64,000 nucleotides of DNA, taken from positions 6,439,501 through 6,503,500 of the forward strand of contig BSYO01000033.1 in assembly GCA_033239525.1 (NCBI GenBank), written 5' to 3'. The translations under genes and the position numbers were made by a program. The first letter of the stretch is position 1; the number at the start of each line of letters is the position of its first letter. Below the pieces are notes generated by a model. The model was not told the DNA's origin, searched no databases, and saw only the letters and a program-made list of their open reading frames with translations. Positions 10,338-23,150 of the stretch are shown piece by piece. Origin of the DNA: Nepenthes gracilis. Lineage: Eukaryota > Streptophyta > Magnoliopsida > Caryophyllales > Nepenthaceae.

Positions 10338-12218
10338 TATAGTAATACTTAAATAGAGTGTATTAATTATTTACTTGGCTTAATGGCTTGATCAACACTT
10401 CAATTTGTATAAACAATCTAACTATTTTGTTAGATTAATTATCTAATTTATTATTTGGATATTTGGCCATTTAAATAATTTTTTCTTTATCTTCTAAGTT
10501 GCTCGGACATTTGATAGTTTGGCTACTAGCAATTCAGCCATTTACTTAAAACATCATTTTGGCTAGATTTTATTTATTACGAATATGAATCAAATAGGTT
10601 AAATTAATAAAATAAATTTTTAATTAATAGATAAATAAATGTCAAAACGAGTGTGACATAACAAACATACTAAAAATTTTATCATTAAATAATAAAAAAA
10701 TATAAATTATTTTAAAATTTATCACAGGACCTCATTAGATAACCATCCAAATAAAATAAATATAACCTACTTTAAGCAGTCATAAGGGAGATAACCAAAT
10801 GGTGGTAGCAATTCATTTACATAATATAATAAATTTATAAATTTTTTAAAAGCTGACAAAATGCTAACATTCAACCGATTCAAATGTCCAAAGATACAAT
10901 CCATAATAAACACAATACAAAAATAAAATAAAATACGGTTGATATCATTCATCTAAACAAATATGATACTCACTAGAGTATATGATGCCTTGTCGGGTCT
11001 CGTTCATCTCCTACAAATATATCCAAACCCTCTACTCTGTAAGGATAAAATAGAAAAAAAAAATATGAGTTTAAAGTTTAACAAGTGTCATATATGTAAA
11101 CATGTTCAATAAATTAGATAAATTGTTCAAAATATATTTTTAAAAAGCAGAGATAACAAATACAAATTCAAAATTACTGATATCATAGGTCAAATTATCA
11201 AATTGGAATCAAAATCCAATATCAAAACCAATGGTAATCTCGTACTCAAATCGTTTATCAAATCAAAATAGACATCCAATTAGAAAATGATCCTCTCATG
11301 ACACACACATACAACAACAAAACTAATAGTAATCTCGTACTCAAATCGTTTATCAAATCAAAATAGACATCCAATTAGAAAACGACCTTCTCATGACACA
11401 CGCATACAATATCAAAACCAATAGTAATCTCGTACTCAAATCGTTTATCAAATCAAAATAGACATCCAATTAGAAAAAGGTCCTCTCATGACACACACAC
11501 ACACATATTAGAAGTGGTTCAGAGATCAGAATCAGATAGTCAGATGTCCAGTCAAAACGTGATTTGGAACAGAATCAGATAATTAGAGAATTAGATCAAA
11601 TAACAAGATGCTCCAATTGTGAGTGTGGATAATAGAAGCCGGATTAGCACCAAAAGTAAATAGTCCAAAATTTGGATCAAAATATATAATCAAAATCAAA
11701 TGTACGAAATATATCAAAACTTACTGTCGGCAAAAATAAGCAAATCTCAAAATCAAAATCCAGATCAAAGTCCGAATACAAATCTATACAAAAAGAAAAG
11801 AATGCACTAAATTTGACTTATGATTATTTAAAGACTAATTTGAGAAAATAATTATTCCTAATCCGATAACCTTTGATTATATCAAATACAGATAAGACTA
11901 GTATGTTAGGCTACCTATATATTTTGTCTCCTATAGAAAATGTTGCTCACAATATTTTATCTCGTGCGTTTTAGATATAATTGCTCAAATTATTAGATAT
12001 ATTAGGACGTTTGAATATATTAGATTTTATGTAAATACCAGACAGTGGGGTGAGTCATACAACAGAGCCTCTCTTATTGGTGAAAATGGACTTTAGATAA
12101 CGTATATTTCCCTATCAGAAGTTGGCCAGATAACAGATAGTAGTGATCACATTTTATGGACACATGTATGTGAAAATGCACGGTCCAATGTAAATTTTAT
12201 ACTCATTTTTATACAAAT
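10338..12218. other. AT-rich non-coding DNA with second half of the split repeat
   Basis: The first 200 bases continue the dispersed repeat interrupted by element A; GGCCATTT and TTGGATATTTGG-like blocks resemble 15830-15900. The remainder is unclassified AT-rich DNA without a supported gene. It contains the 95-bp tandem array described separately. Confidence 0.4.
11222..11506. repeat. 95-bp tandem repeat, three copies
   Basis: The block GTAATCTCGTACTCAAATCG recurs at 11234, 11329 and 11424, a spacing of 95 bp. Each unit ends with CCTCTCATGACACAC followed by a short CA-rich run. Units are nearly identical, suggesting recent amplification. Confidence 0.92.
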
Positions 12219-13304
12219 TGATGGGTATACTGTAGTTGGGCTGGCCCAATAGTCAAAGAAGGCCCAAATGGCCTGTTGGACGGCCAACTCCAACGTTGAC
12301 CCAATAGGAGCTAAAGGCCCAAATCCTGAAAGGTCCAAACGCGGAACCACGGTTAATGCAAGTGTTGGATCGACTAAGTCCGCGGCATCGCCAACTCACG
12401 CTCGGGATGGTTCTTTCAGCGTTGGCGTGAAAAGAGACAGAGTAAGAGTGCCCAAAAAATAGGAAATTTTCTACGGGCCTGGCCCACTTGGACCCACGAT
12501 CCAGCAGGCGATTAGTAACGGCTCTTTTCCTGACTTGCTCCTTCCATAAACTCAGCCAACACCCAAAAAGGATATTGACAAAATTAGCACCATTCTCATA
12601 AGAAAGGCGCCAGATTTTTTCAATTCCTGCCAATTGGAGCTTTCAAACGATAAAGTACATAAAAGGAAGGTGAGCAGTTTGGAAAGCCGCTAATCTCCAG
12701 GAAAGGAAACAATCTCAACAAGTTAGACAATTTGCGCCTTCCTGCAGAAAGAAGGCCGCCCAAAAATGGCACAGGATCACGCCTTCCAACCAGAGAAGAT
12801 CACCCTACCGCTGTTCAAATAAGCCCTAGGGTTTTCATTTCTGGGCATGCTTTCTGATAGGCTTTCTGATGTGCTCTCATTTGACGCTTTCATGGAAACG
12901 GGCTGCTACGCTTCCAACCTCTCTCTCTCAGAGACCTAACGCTCTCTAATACTCAAGCACTCTCTGCTGACACTCAGAGATCCTAAGGCATACAAACGTG
13001 CTTCCTACAACTGTTTACTACCTTCCCACCGTCCCAGGTTCAAGAGATGGCCAAGCCTCTCTTTCATCTGGATATCCAAACACTCCCTTCCTACACTTGA
13101 AGACTTTCTCAGTACCTTCCTAAATTTTGAAGACTTTCTTACTAATTTGAGCGTTGGAATGTTTTTAATTGGACAACTTTTTATCGACACACTGACCTTT
13201 TATTTGTTTAGTGGTGTGCAGGATCTCAACTAGGTGAACGGAACCGAAACCAGTCAAGCAGACCAGCCCAAATCTGTTCGAAATTCGAATCCAAGGACGC
13301 ATCA
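12219..13304 (+). mobile_element. Solo LTR of the B/C gypsy group
   Basis: The 1086-bp segment starts TGATGGGTATAC and ends GACGCATCA, as the LTRs of element C do. It is flanked by perfect 5-bp repeats CAAAT at 12214-12218 and 13305-13309. No internal sequence, primer-binding site or polypurine tract follows. This is the expected product of recombination between the two LTRs of a full element. Confidence 0.93.
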
Positions 13305-13599
13305 CAAATACATTAATATAAAAATATATAGTAACATATATTTTTTAAACTTTTATAAAATAGTAAAATTTTCAAAAAATCACAGAAACTCGAACAAAAA
13401 CCCTCAAATTGACCAATAAATTATACGTGCATGCATAGGATAAATAAATTAATTGTATAAAAATAACATATATATTAGTAAAATTTTTAAATAGTTGTCA
13501 AAATATATTAGAAGTTAAATTAGACTAAAAATAAGGATTCTAGATACTTATCTCAACCTTATACTAAGTAAATCAGGTAAAATGATACTTCAAAATATC

Positions 13600-14000
13600 T
13601 GAATGGCTCCTTCTCTCTCCTTTGTGCTCGCCTCTCGTGCCTCTCTCTCCTCCCTTCTCCTCTACTTCAGCCTCTTTCTTTTCTTCCTCTCGCCGCTTCT
13701 TCCCTTCTTTTCTTCTCTCCCTCCTTCTTCAGTCACGCGCTCTCCCCTTGCCTCTGCCTCCCTCCCTCCTTTCTCTCCCTCTCTCCTCTTTGGCCGCCCG
13801 CTCCACCTCCCTACTATGCGCCTTCACTTCTGCATCACTGCTCCCCCTTCTTCTTCCCCGTCTCTCTCCTTCTCCTCTCACTCACTCCTTCCTTCTTCCC
13901 CGCATGCGCCTCTTCTCTCTCTCTCTTTTCTTTTCCTTTTCTTTCCTCCTCTCTACCGCAGCTACAGCTTCTAGCGCACGTCTCCTCCCCCTCCGCCTTT
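13600..14000 (+). repeat. Pyrimidine-rich (C/T) tract
   Basis: About 400 bases are dominated by C and T on the plus strand. Open frames through it encode only Ser/Leu/Pro/Phe-rich low-complexity strings, which I regard as by-products of composition. It ends in TATTAATATTAATATTAAA, an AT-rich switch. Confidence 0.8.
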
Positions 14001-15189
14001 TTATCTTTCCTTTTCTTTTATTAATATTAATATTAAAATATTATTGTTATTTCTTTTCCTTTCATTTATAATTCAATCGATACTCAAGTGCCAAGACAGG
14101 ATGCCTTAGGCGCCAATTCTATTAATCTGAATATCCTCTAAAATTTTACAATATATATAATTACTTTTCATCATATTTCAATTACCAAAAATCATAATTA
14201 ATATTAAAATAATTTAAAAGGAAATTCAGTATACTACATTATTACTTGTATTTGGGCTTCTTATATTAATCAATCGAATCAATTTTATTTTAGATAATAC
14301 CAAATATTAGCTCATTGTATTCAGAAGTTGAATTCATATTTCAAGTATGTTTAAGTTAGAATCCGAGTGATCCGTTTTGAATGCTATTCAAATGTCACTT
14401 TCCAATAAAATTGTAATCAAAAGTTTTTTATTGTTGTTTGGTCATGTCAATTAGAGATCGATTTCCTATAATTTGGTAGAGATTTTTTAACTTTTCAACT
14501 GCTTTTCTTCATCCAAAACATTTCATTTCATAGCTTGTTTGTTGCTATAAAAGAAGATACTCTCATTCTTTCTCTATTTGAATTTCAAGTATCAATATAT
14601 GGTTGAGTTACTTATATTTTGTATGCTACTCAATGTTTAGTAGATCGGGGTGAAGACAATTCATCTTGATGCCATAATAATTCTTTCGGAAGTATCAATG
14701 AAGTTTGTTTTAGTTACTCTCTCTTATAAGGAAAGCCATCTTAATTTTTGTTTTTACATAATATCCTAAACCAGACTGATTTTTTCCAAGTATCAATGAA
14801 GTTTTCCTTATACCACCAGGTATATCGTTGTTCATGTGTCTGTGTTTGATGAGACTAGCACGTGTCAGTATGCATCTACTATGGGGCATGTAGATTCCTA
14901 CCATTAGTCTGTTGGGGCATCATTGGGCTTGGTATCTGCTGGCTTATGTGCTGCGAATGATTTTATTTATTCACAATCTGTTGAGATAGTAATATAATTG
15001 AACTTTTTAGTAACTAATAGATAATATATTAGAAAAGGAGAATGTATGAAAGTTAGGCTCCATCTATTGGTATAGACACACGTTAAGACCCACAGAAAGA
15101 GCCAAACAGATAATGGCATACCCCGGAGCCAACCAACAGATTAAAAAAAGAAAAACAGAAAGCGCAAAACAGCTAAACCACAAATTCAT

Positions 15190-15960
15190 ACCAGACATTC
15201 AAATTTTGATTAGAGCATAAATTATAATTGATCAATAAATATTCAATTTTAAAAATAATTAAGCATGGTGTGTGATACTTACCGGAAATTTAAATTATAA
15301 CTATAGAAAATTTAGTTAGGATTATTGAACATTTTATCTGAATCTTGCATACCACAATAGCAAATAAAAACTATGAAGGAATTGAGACTCGCTCTTCAAT
15401 ATATCTTTCAATGTTCAAATCAATAAACTTTTTAAAAAATCAAAATATATAGAGATTGAGAGGATAAGAGAGTGGGAGATGGAGGATTTGACTCTGTATT
15501 TTATAGAAGAATAAGTAAGTTAGAGGGTTATACTTTGTTACTTGTTTTTCAAAATTCATCCCCCCTTTCAAGAAAAAGGGGTGTATTTATAATTATAACA
15601 TTAATTGTTGGTGGTTTTTAGAAAAGGAGTAATTGGGTACGATTTAAATAGTTAGATTAGTTAAAAATAATTAATTTTAATTATCATTATATACATTCTA
15701 ATCGTAGGATTAATTAAAGGAAAATGACGCCTGAAGATTGAACTAACGATGAATAGCTTATATTTGTCAATCCAGAAACTCTCACCAATGCTAACTATAG
15801 AGTTGACAAGCCACTTATTTGGATGAATTGCTTGACTGAATATTCACATATTTAGCCATTTGGGCAACTTGTTTATATTTACTTAGTAACTATCAAACTA
15901 TTAGATTTAAATTTATCATAATTAAAGCTAAATTAAAACCATTTTCCGTATTTTTCAGGC
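15190..15960. repeat. Dispersed non-coding repeat, intact copy
   Basis: By eye it matches the sequence on both sides of element A (about 4520-5022 and 10338-10540), in the same order and orientation. It is AT-rich, has no coding potential, and its ends and class are unclear. Confidence 0.45.
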
Positions 15961-16084
15961 TTGGACTTAATGGGCTAGATAATACTTTCTCTTTTCTAAC
16001 TATCTTAGACCTACCAACCATAAATTTACTGGGCTGATGAATTTAGCCAACTTGATTGATAATGTACCGACCGGTGGGTAAATG

Positions 16085-17103
16085 CGATGGGTATGCCAAT
16101 AATGGGTTCGCCCAGAAAGGAGTGACGGCCTAAAATCGCCACGGCCCATTTACGCCAGGATGGTCAACGCCCTACGTTGACCAGTTGGAAGCCAAAGAAG
16201 GCGGAGAATCAAGACGGACAACTTGGACGGCCAACTTCCAAGACGGTCAACACTTCTATTGACCTAAATTTTGGTCACTTGAAGACTAAGCTTAATGCGA
16301 CCTAAGCCCAACTTGGCCCATGCACCTGTCCACAGCTAGTAACGGTCTTCTCCCCTGATTGCATGCTCCTCGTAGAAAGCAATCCATTCAATAACAGTCA
16401 TCAGCAGATCTAATGCGCACCCCTAAAGGAAGGCGCCAAAATCCTCTCCTTGTCTGCTGCTAACCCTAACGGTTACAAGAATGCAAAATAAAGGTAATCA
16501 AGGTTGCGACCATTATTGCCACAGAAGCTCCCGCCAAAAGAGGAAGCAATCCCAATAGAGTACGGGAATCAAGCCCTTCCACACAAGGAAAGCTACCTAG
16601 GCTAACTCCTATAAAAGGCTACGAAGCCTCACTCCAGGGCATGCTTTCAAAGACACTTTCAAACACGCTTGAATTTGCTCACAAACACTTGCATACTCCA
16701 ACGATCTTACGCCCTCAGTTATTCACACTTACCCACGAGAAGCCATCTTCTGCAAAGCTTTCACGCATTTAGGAGCGCAATCCTCACTTTCTCCACTGCA
16801 TTCCTAGCAAACGCAGTACTTAGAGTTTACACTTCTCACGAGCTTCAAAGCCTCTCTCAACGAGAGCACACGCCTATCTTAGCACGCTCTGCATTTTCAT
16901 CATTTTCGTTATTTTTACCTTCCAAACGCAAAGGTCATTTATTAACTTGAGTGTCAGAGTGTTTTCGGTGGGATAATATTTCACAGATGTCTGACTTCTC
17001 ATTCTTAGTTGTAATGTGTAGGATCTGAACTTGGTGGATGGAGCTGGATTCAGACGATCTACTTAACTAGAATCTGTTCGAAACTTAGATTCAAGGCGCA
17101 TCA
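16085..17103 (+). repeat. Element B 5' LTR (1019 bp)
   Basis: It runs from CGATGGGTATGCC to GGCGCATCA. A TATAAAA promoter motif is at 16610-16616. Short open frames in it are by-products. Confidence 0.93.
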
Positions 17104-17104
17104 T

Positions 17105-17121
17105 TGGCGCCGTCTGTGGGA
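17105..17121 (+). other. Element B primer-binding site
   Basis: TGGCGCCGTCTGTGGGA starts one base after the 5' LTR. The first nine bases fit the 3' end of tRNA-Asp; later bases fit less well. Confidence 0.88.
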
Positions 17122-17199
17122 AGCTTGCAAAAAGCCAAGCACTTTCCTAAGTAACTTCGCACGATCTCACTCTCTCAGCTTTTCTTTTCATAAGCCAAT

Positions 17200-18950
17200 A
17201 TAGTGAACAAAAGAGCGCAAGCGAGCGAGCCCATCAGATACGTGACCTCACTCGACCAGGGCCACGCCGCTAGTGCCCAAGTCAACGGGGTGGTCAACGG
17301 CGTTCCAGAGCCAATTTTCTGAAACCTGGCAAAGAATATGAGCAATATGGACAGGATTCTCGAGATTCTCTACACCCGCCAGGAGAATGCTCAACAGGGG
17401 GCTCCGCCTGTGGCTCCCCTTGCACCGGCCTCCAAGAGAGGAGGACTAAGGAAGAAGAAACCGGCAAAAAAATTCAAAAGGCTGGCCAACATTCAAACGC
17501 TAAAATCCTCACAAGCCCAAAGCCGACTAAGGCCTGAGAAACGTTCAAGCAGTATGTCTCCGGAGGAAAGCTCGGAGCGAAGGAACCCCCGATATTCTCA
17601 AATGGAGTCCAGGCCACGAGCCTAAGAGGGAGGTTCCCGGACCATCAGATCCACTGGTGGCAGTGGATGGCCGACAACTGGCCACACTAGAGAAAGGACG
17701 GAGTTGGGGACATATCTCAATTTCAAAAGGTTGGCCAATGCAGCTTGAATAGATCGAAGACAGGAGAAGATCTAGAACCGCGTTCTAAAAAACAATGAAC
17801 ACGCGATGTAACTTGACAGGTCTCCTCTCACGGCGGAGATCTTGGACCATCCAATGCTAGCAAAGTTTAAAATGTCAACCCTTAATTCATACGATGGGAG
17901 CACTGATCCCATGGATCACCTCAATCACTTTCACACCCATCTAAATGTACAAGGAGTGGAGGACGCAACCATGTGCCGTTGTTTCCTGCTAACCTTAAAA
18001 GGTGACGCTCGTATTTGGTTCTATCACCTCCCCCCAGATTCTATTCGGAGCTTCCGGGAACTCTCCGACCTCTTCCTGGCACAGTATGCCTCTAGCTGTA
18101 AGGAAGAGAAGCAGCCGTGGCATCTCTCTCATATCAAGTAGAAGTAGGGAGAAAATCCACAGAGGTTTTTGGATTGATTCGTAGATGAGGTAAGAAGAAT
18201 CCCACCGATCCCATGGTCGACAGAGGAGATGAAGCGTGTCAGTTTCATCTCTACCTTAATGCATGGGGACTTCTTTAGGCACCTGGCGCATAAGAACCTG
18301 TAGACTTTCAAGGAGGTGAAGTCAATCACCAGGGCCTACGCAGCGATAGAAGAGGCCGACGAGGCTAAGCGTCCCGCCTTTAATACATGGGGATTTCTTT
18401 AAGCACTTGGCACATAAGAACCTGCAGACTTTCAGGGAGGTGAAGTTAATCGCTATTTCCCGAGCGGTGAAGAAAAAAGGAAGCATAATGGCGGTGACCA
18501 TTTTCATTTGTGAAAAAAAAGACAAATGGCGTGAGCACAGAAAAGCAAGAAAGGAGGGACTACGGGCTGACCAACCTGACGCCCCTAACAGACACACGCG
18601 CTAATGTTCTCATGCAAATCCGTAGGGAGAAATTTCTTAAGTGGCCAAAGCCACTTGAGAAGGCGGAAGGAGAAAATCCATCTAAGTACTGCGATTTTTA
18701 TCGATATCTCGAACACTCCACGAAGAATTGCAAGACACTCTAAGGAGAAATTGAGGAGCTCATACGCAGAGGACACCTCACCAAGTTCATCAAGAACCCC
18801 GGTCAGAGCTTAGGGACCCCAGGCGGGGAACAGTCGGAGCCTTCCCTACCACGGAATTGGGTCGCAGATGGGATGGTCAATATAATCGCTATTTGGCCAA
18901 CCAAGACCCCAGCGGATCCCGCAAAGAGGAACAAATTCGGCGGAAGAAGC
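17200..18950 (+). pseudogene. Element B gag, degenerate
   Basis: Pieces of Gag appear in order. A basic N-terminal part (17338-17625) contains KRGGLRKKKPAKKFKR. A capsid core (17842-18141) has [18 protein letters not shown] and DARIWFYHLPPDSI. A nucleocapsid part near 18585-18740 has the zinc-knuckle-like YCDFYRYLEHSTKNC, then EIEELIRRGHLTKFI after a stop. A 124-bp direct duplication at about 18255-18500 breaks the frame between capsid and nucleocapsid. Several stops are also present, so no full Gag can be made. Gag would form the virus-like particle in which reverse transcription occurs. Confidence 0.88.
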
Positions 18951-18951
18951 A

Positions 18952-21900
18952 ATGCACATGGAAGATAATGTCATTAGCTTTAGTGACAATAACTTGAGCA
19001 ATGTAATCTCCCCCTATACTGATCCCCTTATTATATCTATTCTCATTTCAGATGGTAGTATTGACTATCAATTAAAACGAGTCTTCATTGATAATGAAAG
19101 TTCCCGCGATTTGCTTTACCTTGATGCATTTTTTAAACTTGGTTTAAAAAAGAATCAATTGAAACCTACCGAAGGCCCACTCTACAACTTGGACAAAGAG
19201 CTAGTGATTATCCAAGGGACAATCAGTTGGAGGTCACCCTTTGCGCATATCCAAAGATGGCAAGTCGCACGCTCACCTTCTTGGTTGTCGATCTGCCCTC
19301 CGTATACAATGTCATTTTAGGCCACCCGTGCCTAACTACGTTAAGAGTTGTCACCTCAATACCACACCTCAAGATGAAGTTCCCAACAGCATGCGGTATC
19401 GTAGATGTGTTTGGCGACCAAGTCACGGAGAGGACATGTTACATGTCCTAGATCATGTCTAGTGGCACCGTAAAAGCGGTAGGAAAACTTGAACATTGGG
19501 ACAAAGCAACTTTGCAACAGGCGCAATTCGGTGAAACCATCGATCTAATCCCAATAAATCCGTAAGACCTGGAGTGGTGCGTACGGATCGAGGACTCACT
19601 CACTGGTACACTGCGCAACGAGCTGGTCATGTTCTTATACCAAAACGCTGACGTCTTTGTATGGACACCCACTGACATGCCCGAAATTTCTGTTAGAGTA
19701 ATGGTCTACAAGTTGGGTCTTGATTCCAACCACAAACCCGTCAGGCAAAAGTGGAGAAACCACTCAGTTGAAAAGTTGATCGCCATCCGGGAGAAAGTAA
19801 AAAAGCTACTGGATGTAGGTTTCATCTGAGAAGTTCAATAACCGAATTGGCTCTCCAACATCATCTTGGTAAAGAAAAGTAATAGAAAATGGCGAATGTA
19901 CGTTGACTTCAGCGACGTTAACAAAGCCTGCCCGAAAGACAGCTTCCATTTACCCAGGATCAATATCTTGGTGAACTTGACATTCGAAGACGAGCTCCTG
20001 AGCTTCATGGACGCTTACTCAGGTTATAACCTGATCCGAATGACTTACGAGGACGAGGAGCACACTTCATTTATGACAGACTTAGGCACCTACTGCTATA
20101 AGGTAATACCCTTCGACCTAAAGAATGCAGAAGCAACTTATCAGTGGCTTGTGAACAGGATGTTCAAAAACCAGATCGGCCGCAATATGGATGTGTATGT
20201 CGACAACATGCTCGTCAAAAACAAGACCACCAATGACATATCCATGATCTGGTTGAATCCTTCGAGGTGCTCCGCGCACATCAGAGGAAGCTCAATCCCT
20301 CTAAATGCATCTTTGGAGTATCTTCGGGAAAATTTTTGGGTTTCATCGTCTTCTAAAGGGGGATCGAAGTGAACCTAGAGAAGATCAAGGCCCTCGCGGA
20401 TATGACACCACCCCGAAGTGTCAAAGACGTCCAAAGGCTAACAAAAAGACTGGCGACCTTATCCCGTTTCCTGGCTAAGTTAGGAGAACAAGTACCAACT
20501 GTTCTTCAAGGTTCTAAGGGGGACAAAGGTAAACGGATTCCAGTGGACTACAGAATGCCAAGTAGCCTTCGACGAATTGAAGCGGTACCTGGCAGTCCAC
20601 TGTTGTTGACATCACCCAAGGACGGAGAAGAGTTGTACCTCTACTTGGCAGTGTTGAGTGTGGCTTTCAACTCTGTCCTCATACCCCAGGACTCCGACGC
20701 TCAACGGCCGGCCTACTACGTGAGTAAAATGTTGAACGGTGCAGAAACACGCTACCCACACGCGGAACAGTTAGCCTTGGCACTTATCTTCTCCACTCAA
20801 AAACTAAGACCCTATTTCCAAGTGCACCGTGTGGAAGTTCTAACCGACCAGCCTTTGAAAAATATTCTCTAAAAATTCGATATTTTTGGACGGCTGATAA
20901 AATGGACACTCGAATTTAGTGAGTTTGACATCGAATTTCGGCCCAAACTAACCATCAAAGGGCAGATCCTGGCTATTATCAAGACCATGACCCTAATTCT
21001 TGATGAACAGTCCACTGAGGACACAGGACTACACGGGGAGGAATCAGAATGGGTATTCAATGTAGATGGATCGTTTACGGATTCAGGTAGCGGTTCTGGA
21101 GTGGTCCTGAGGACCCCTGATGGATTCGAGGTGAAATATTCCCTTTGATTCGACTTTCAGCCACCAACAACGTTACCGAATATGAAACCCTGTTGGCTGG
21201 GTTAAGACTAACAAAATAGTGCTCCGCTAAGCGGTTGACCATCTACAGCGACTCCAAGCTTGCCGTCTATCAAGTTAACGGGAATTTTGAAGAATACAGT
21301 CCCCATTTGGCCAGGGTAAAGGAAACCAGCCGGAGATTTGACAAAGTAACCATTATTCACATTCCTAGAACTGAGAATGAAAAGGCCGACCAACTAGCCA
21401 AAGTAGCGGCGGTCGAAAACCTAGAATAGTACTTGAAGGACATACGAGAGGTCTTAAGCACTCCTAGCACGGAGGAACAAGAAGCAATGCAAATCTCCGA
21501 CGCCGAAAGTTGGATGACGCCTTACCAAAGGTACTTAGTAGACGGAGCACTACCAGACGACGTGGACGAAACAAAACAGATCAAGAAAATAGCCGGTTGG
21601 TATACCATGGTCAATGGAAGGTTATATCACTGTGGCAACTTGATCCCTTACCTTAGGTGCTTGACCCCTGAGGAAGCAGACTACGCCTTGAGCGAAATCC
21701 ACCTTACGATCTACGAGTCGCATATCGGTGGGAAAAACCTAGCATTCAAAATCATATGCCAAGGATATTACTAGCCAACAATGAAGAGAGATGCACTTGA
21801 CTTTATGAAAAAGTGCAAAAATTTCTAACTTTAAAACAATCTTCACCACCAGCCACCCAGCTGAATTAAGGACTCTCTAAGCTCCTTGGCCTTTCTCCCA

Positions 21901-22742
21901 ATGGGGGTTTGATATTTTTGGCCCGTTTTTTATTGCCACCGGGTAAAGAAAGTTTATCATCGCCGACATTAACTACTTCACTAAGTGGGTTGAAACCACC
22001 TCGCTAGCCAAGATCACAGAATACAACGCTCTAAAATTCATCCGTCAGAACATAGTCAGCAGATTTGATGTTTTCGAGGTCATCGTGACCGACAACGGAA
22101 CCAAATTTATCAAAAAACGCTTCACCAAGTATTGCACTAGTCTAGGCATCAGATTGGTCCATACTTCGATGGCGTACTCACAAGCCAACAGACAGGTGAA
22201 AGTCACAAACCAGATGCTACTCCAGGTCTGAAGACCTAGTTGGAGGATGCAAGGAGCTCTTGGGTGGATGAGCTATCATTCGTCCTATGGTCTTATCGGA
22301 CGACTCCAAAGGAGCCAACTCGTGAGATGCCCTTCAGTCTCTATTATGGGACTGAAGCGGTAATTTCGATTAAGATCGGGATTCCAAGCCTAAGGGTCGA
22401 ATCCTTCGATCCGCAAGGTAACTCTCAGAAAATTCGGAGCACATTGATTTGTTAGAGGAAGCCCGCAACGATGTCAGGATATGAACTGCGGCCTACCAAT
22501 AGCGAATCGCTCGCTATTACAATAAGAAAATAAAAGCGCGGCAATTTAACGTTGGGGACTTTGTCTTAAGGAGTATCAAAGCTACAGGCAAGGTTACCAA
22601 CCGGAATAAACTTTTCCCAAATTTGGAGGGGTCTTTCCCGGTCTCCGTCGTCTTGTGAAACGGAGCATACGAGCTTCGGACCCAAAACAACAAGTTATTT
22701 CCTTGGACTTGGAATACGGTTCACCTCAAGCTCTATTTTCAG
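18952..22742 (+). pseudogene. Element B pol: protease, RT, RNase H, second RNase H, integrase
   Basis: Protease-like VFIDNESSRDLLYLDAF lies near 19081. RT spans about 19629-20370, with YVDFSDVNKACPKDSF and a catalytic box reading YVDN (20196-20207) where YVDD is expected. RNase H spans about 20369-20870. A second RNase H-like domain (about 21040-21429) begins FNVDGSFTDSGSGSG and includes IYSDSKLAVYQVNG. Integrase includes a zinc-binding part (21433-21830), a core with IVTDNGTKF near 22083 and a C-terminal part to 22742. Stops and shifts are spread throughout. Two RNase H-like domains before integrase are a hallmark of the Tat lineage. The changed RT box alone should abolish synthesis. Confidence 0.93.
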
Positions 22743-22904
22743 TAAGGGCATAGGTAAGTCAACCATATGCATGCATGTACGAACACTCTTCACGTTGTAT
22801 TTGTTGTAACCCTGCACAGTAGACTTCCTTTCCTTTTTTTCCATATGCATATATATGTCTATTTGTAGGTTTACACAATCTAGATTGCTCTTAAGTTGAA
22901 AGAA

Positions 22905-23150
22905 TTTTTACCCTCTAGTAGCTAAACCCTGATTATTCAGGCGGCCCAAGCATGGTCGTAACTAAACCCTGGTCATTGGCGGCCATGAGCATCAGAACTA
23001 AACCACGGGTCATTCAGTGCAACTCATGTCAGAACTCAACGTCATCGTAATTAAACCTAACTAAGTGGTCATTCCGGCCCATGAACGCCTAAACTATCAC
23101 GGTCCGAACTAAATCTTAGTCATCCAAGTATCCCATTCACGGTCAAAATC
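22905..23150 (+). repeat. Element B post-pol tandem repeat
   Basis: Degenerate units of about 35-45 bp begin CTAAACC and contain GGTCATT and GGCCCA-like cores. They follow the end of pol at the place where element C has a cleaner 36-bp array. Confidence 0.65.

Larger units (their letters stand above)
13305..16084. other. Intergenic DNA with pyrimidine tract and dispersed repeat
   Basis: No supported gene was found. It contains the pyrimidine-rich block (13600-14000), a promoter-like TATAAAAG near 14556 and, at about 15190-15960, the uninterrupted copy of the dispersed repeat split by element A. Element B begins at the right edge after its target site AAATG. Confidence 0.4.

Noticed and set aside
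12253..12633. 126-codon minus-strand ORF in the solo LTR
   Set aside because: Similar short frames recur in LTR copies at other positions and have no recognised domain; they come from LTR composition.
13603..14071. Two overlapping ORFs of 123 and 149 codons rich in Ser, Leu, Pro and Phe
   Set aside because: They arise from the pyrimidine-rich tract, occur in two frames at once and have no domain.
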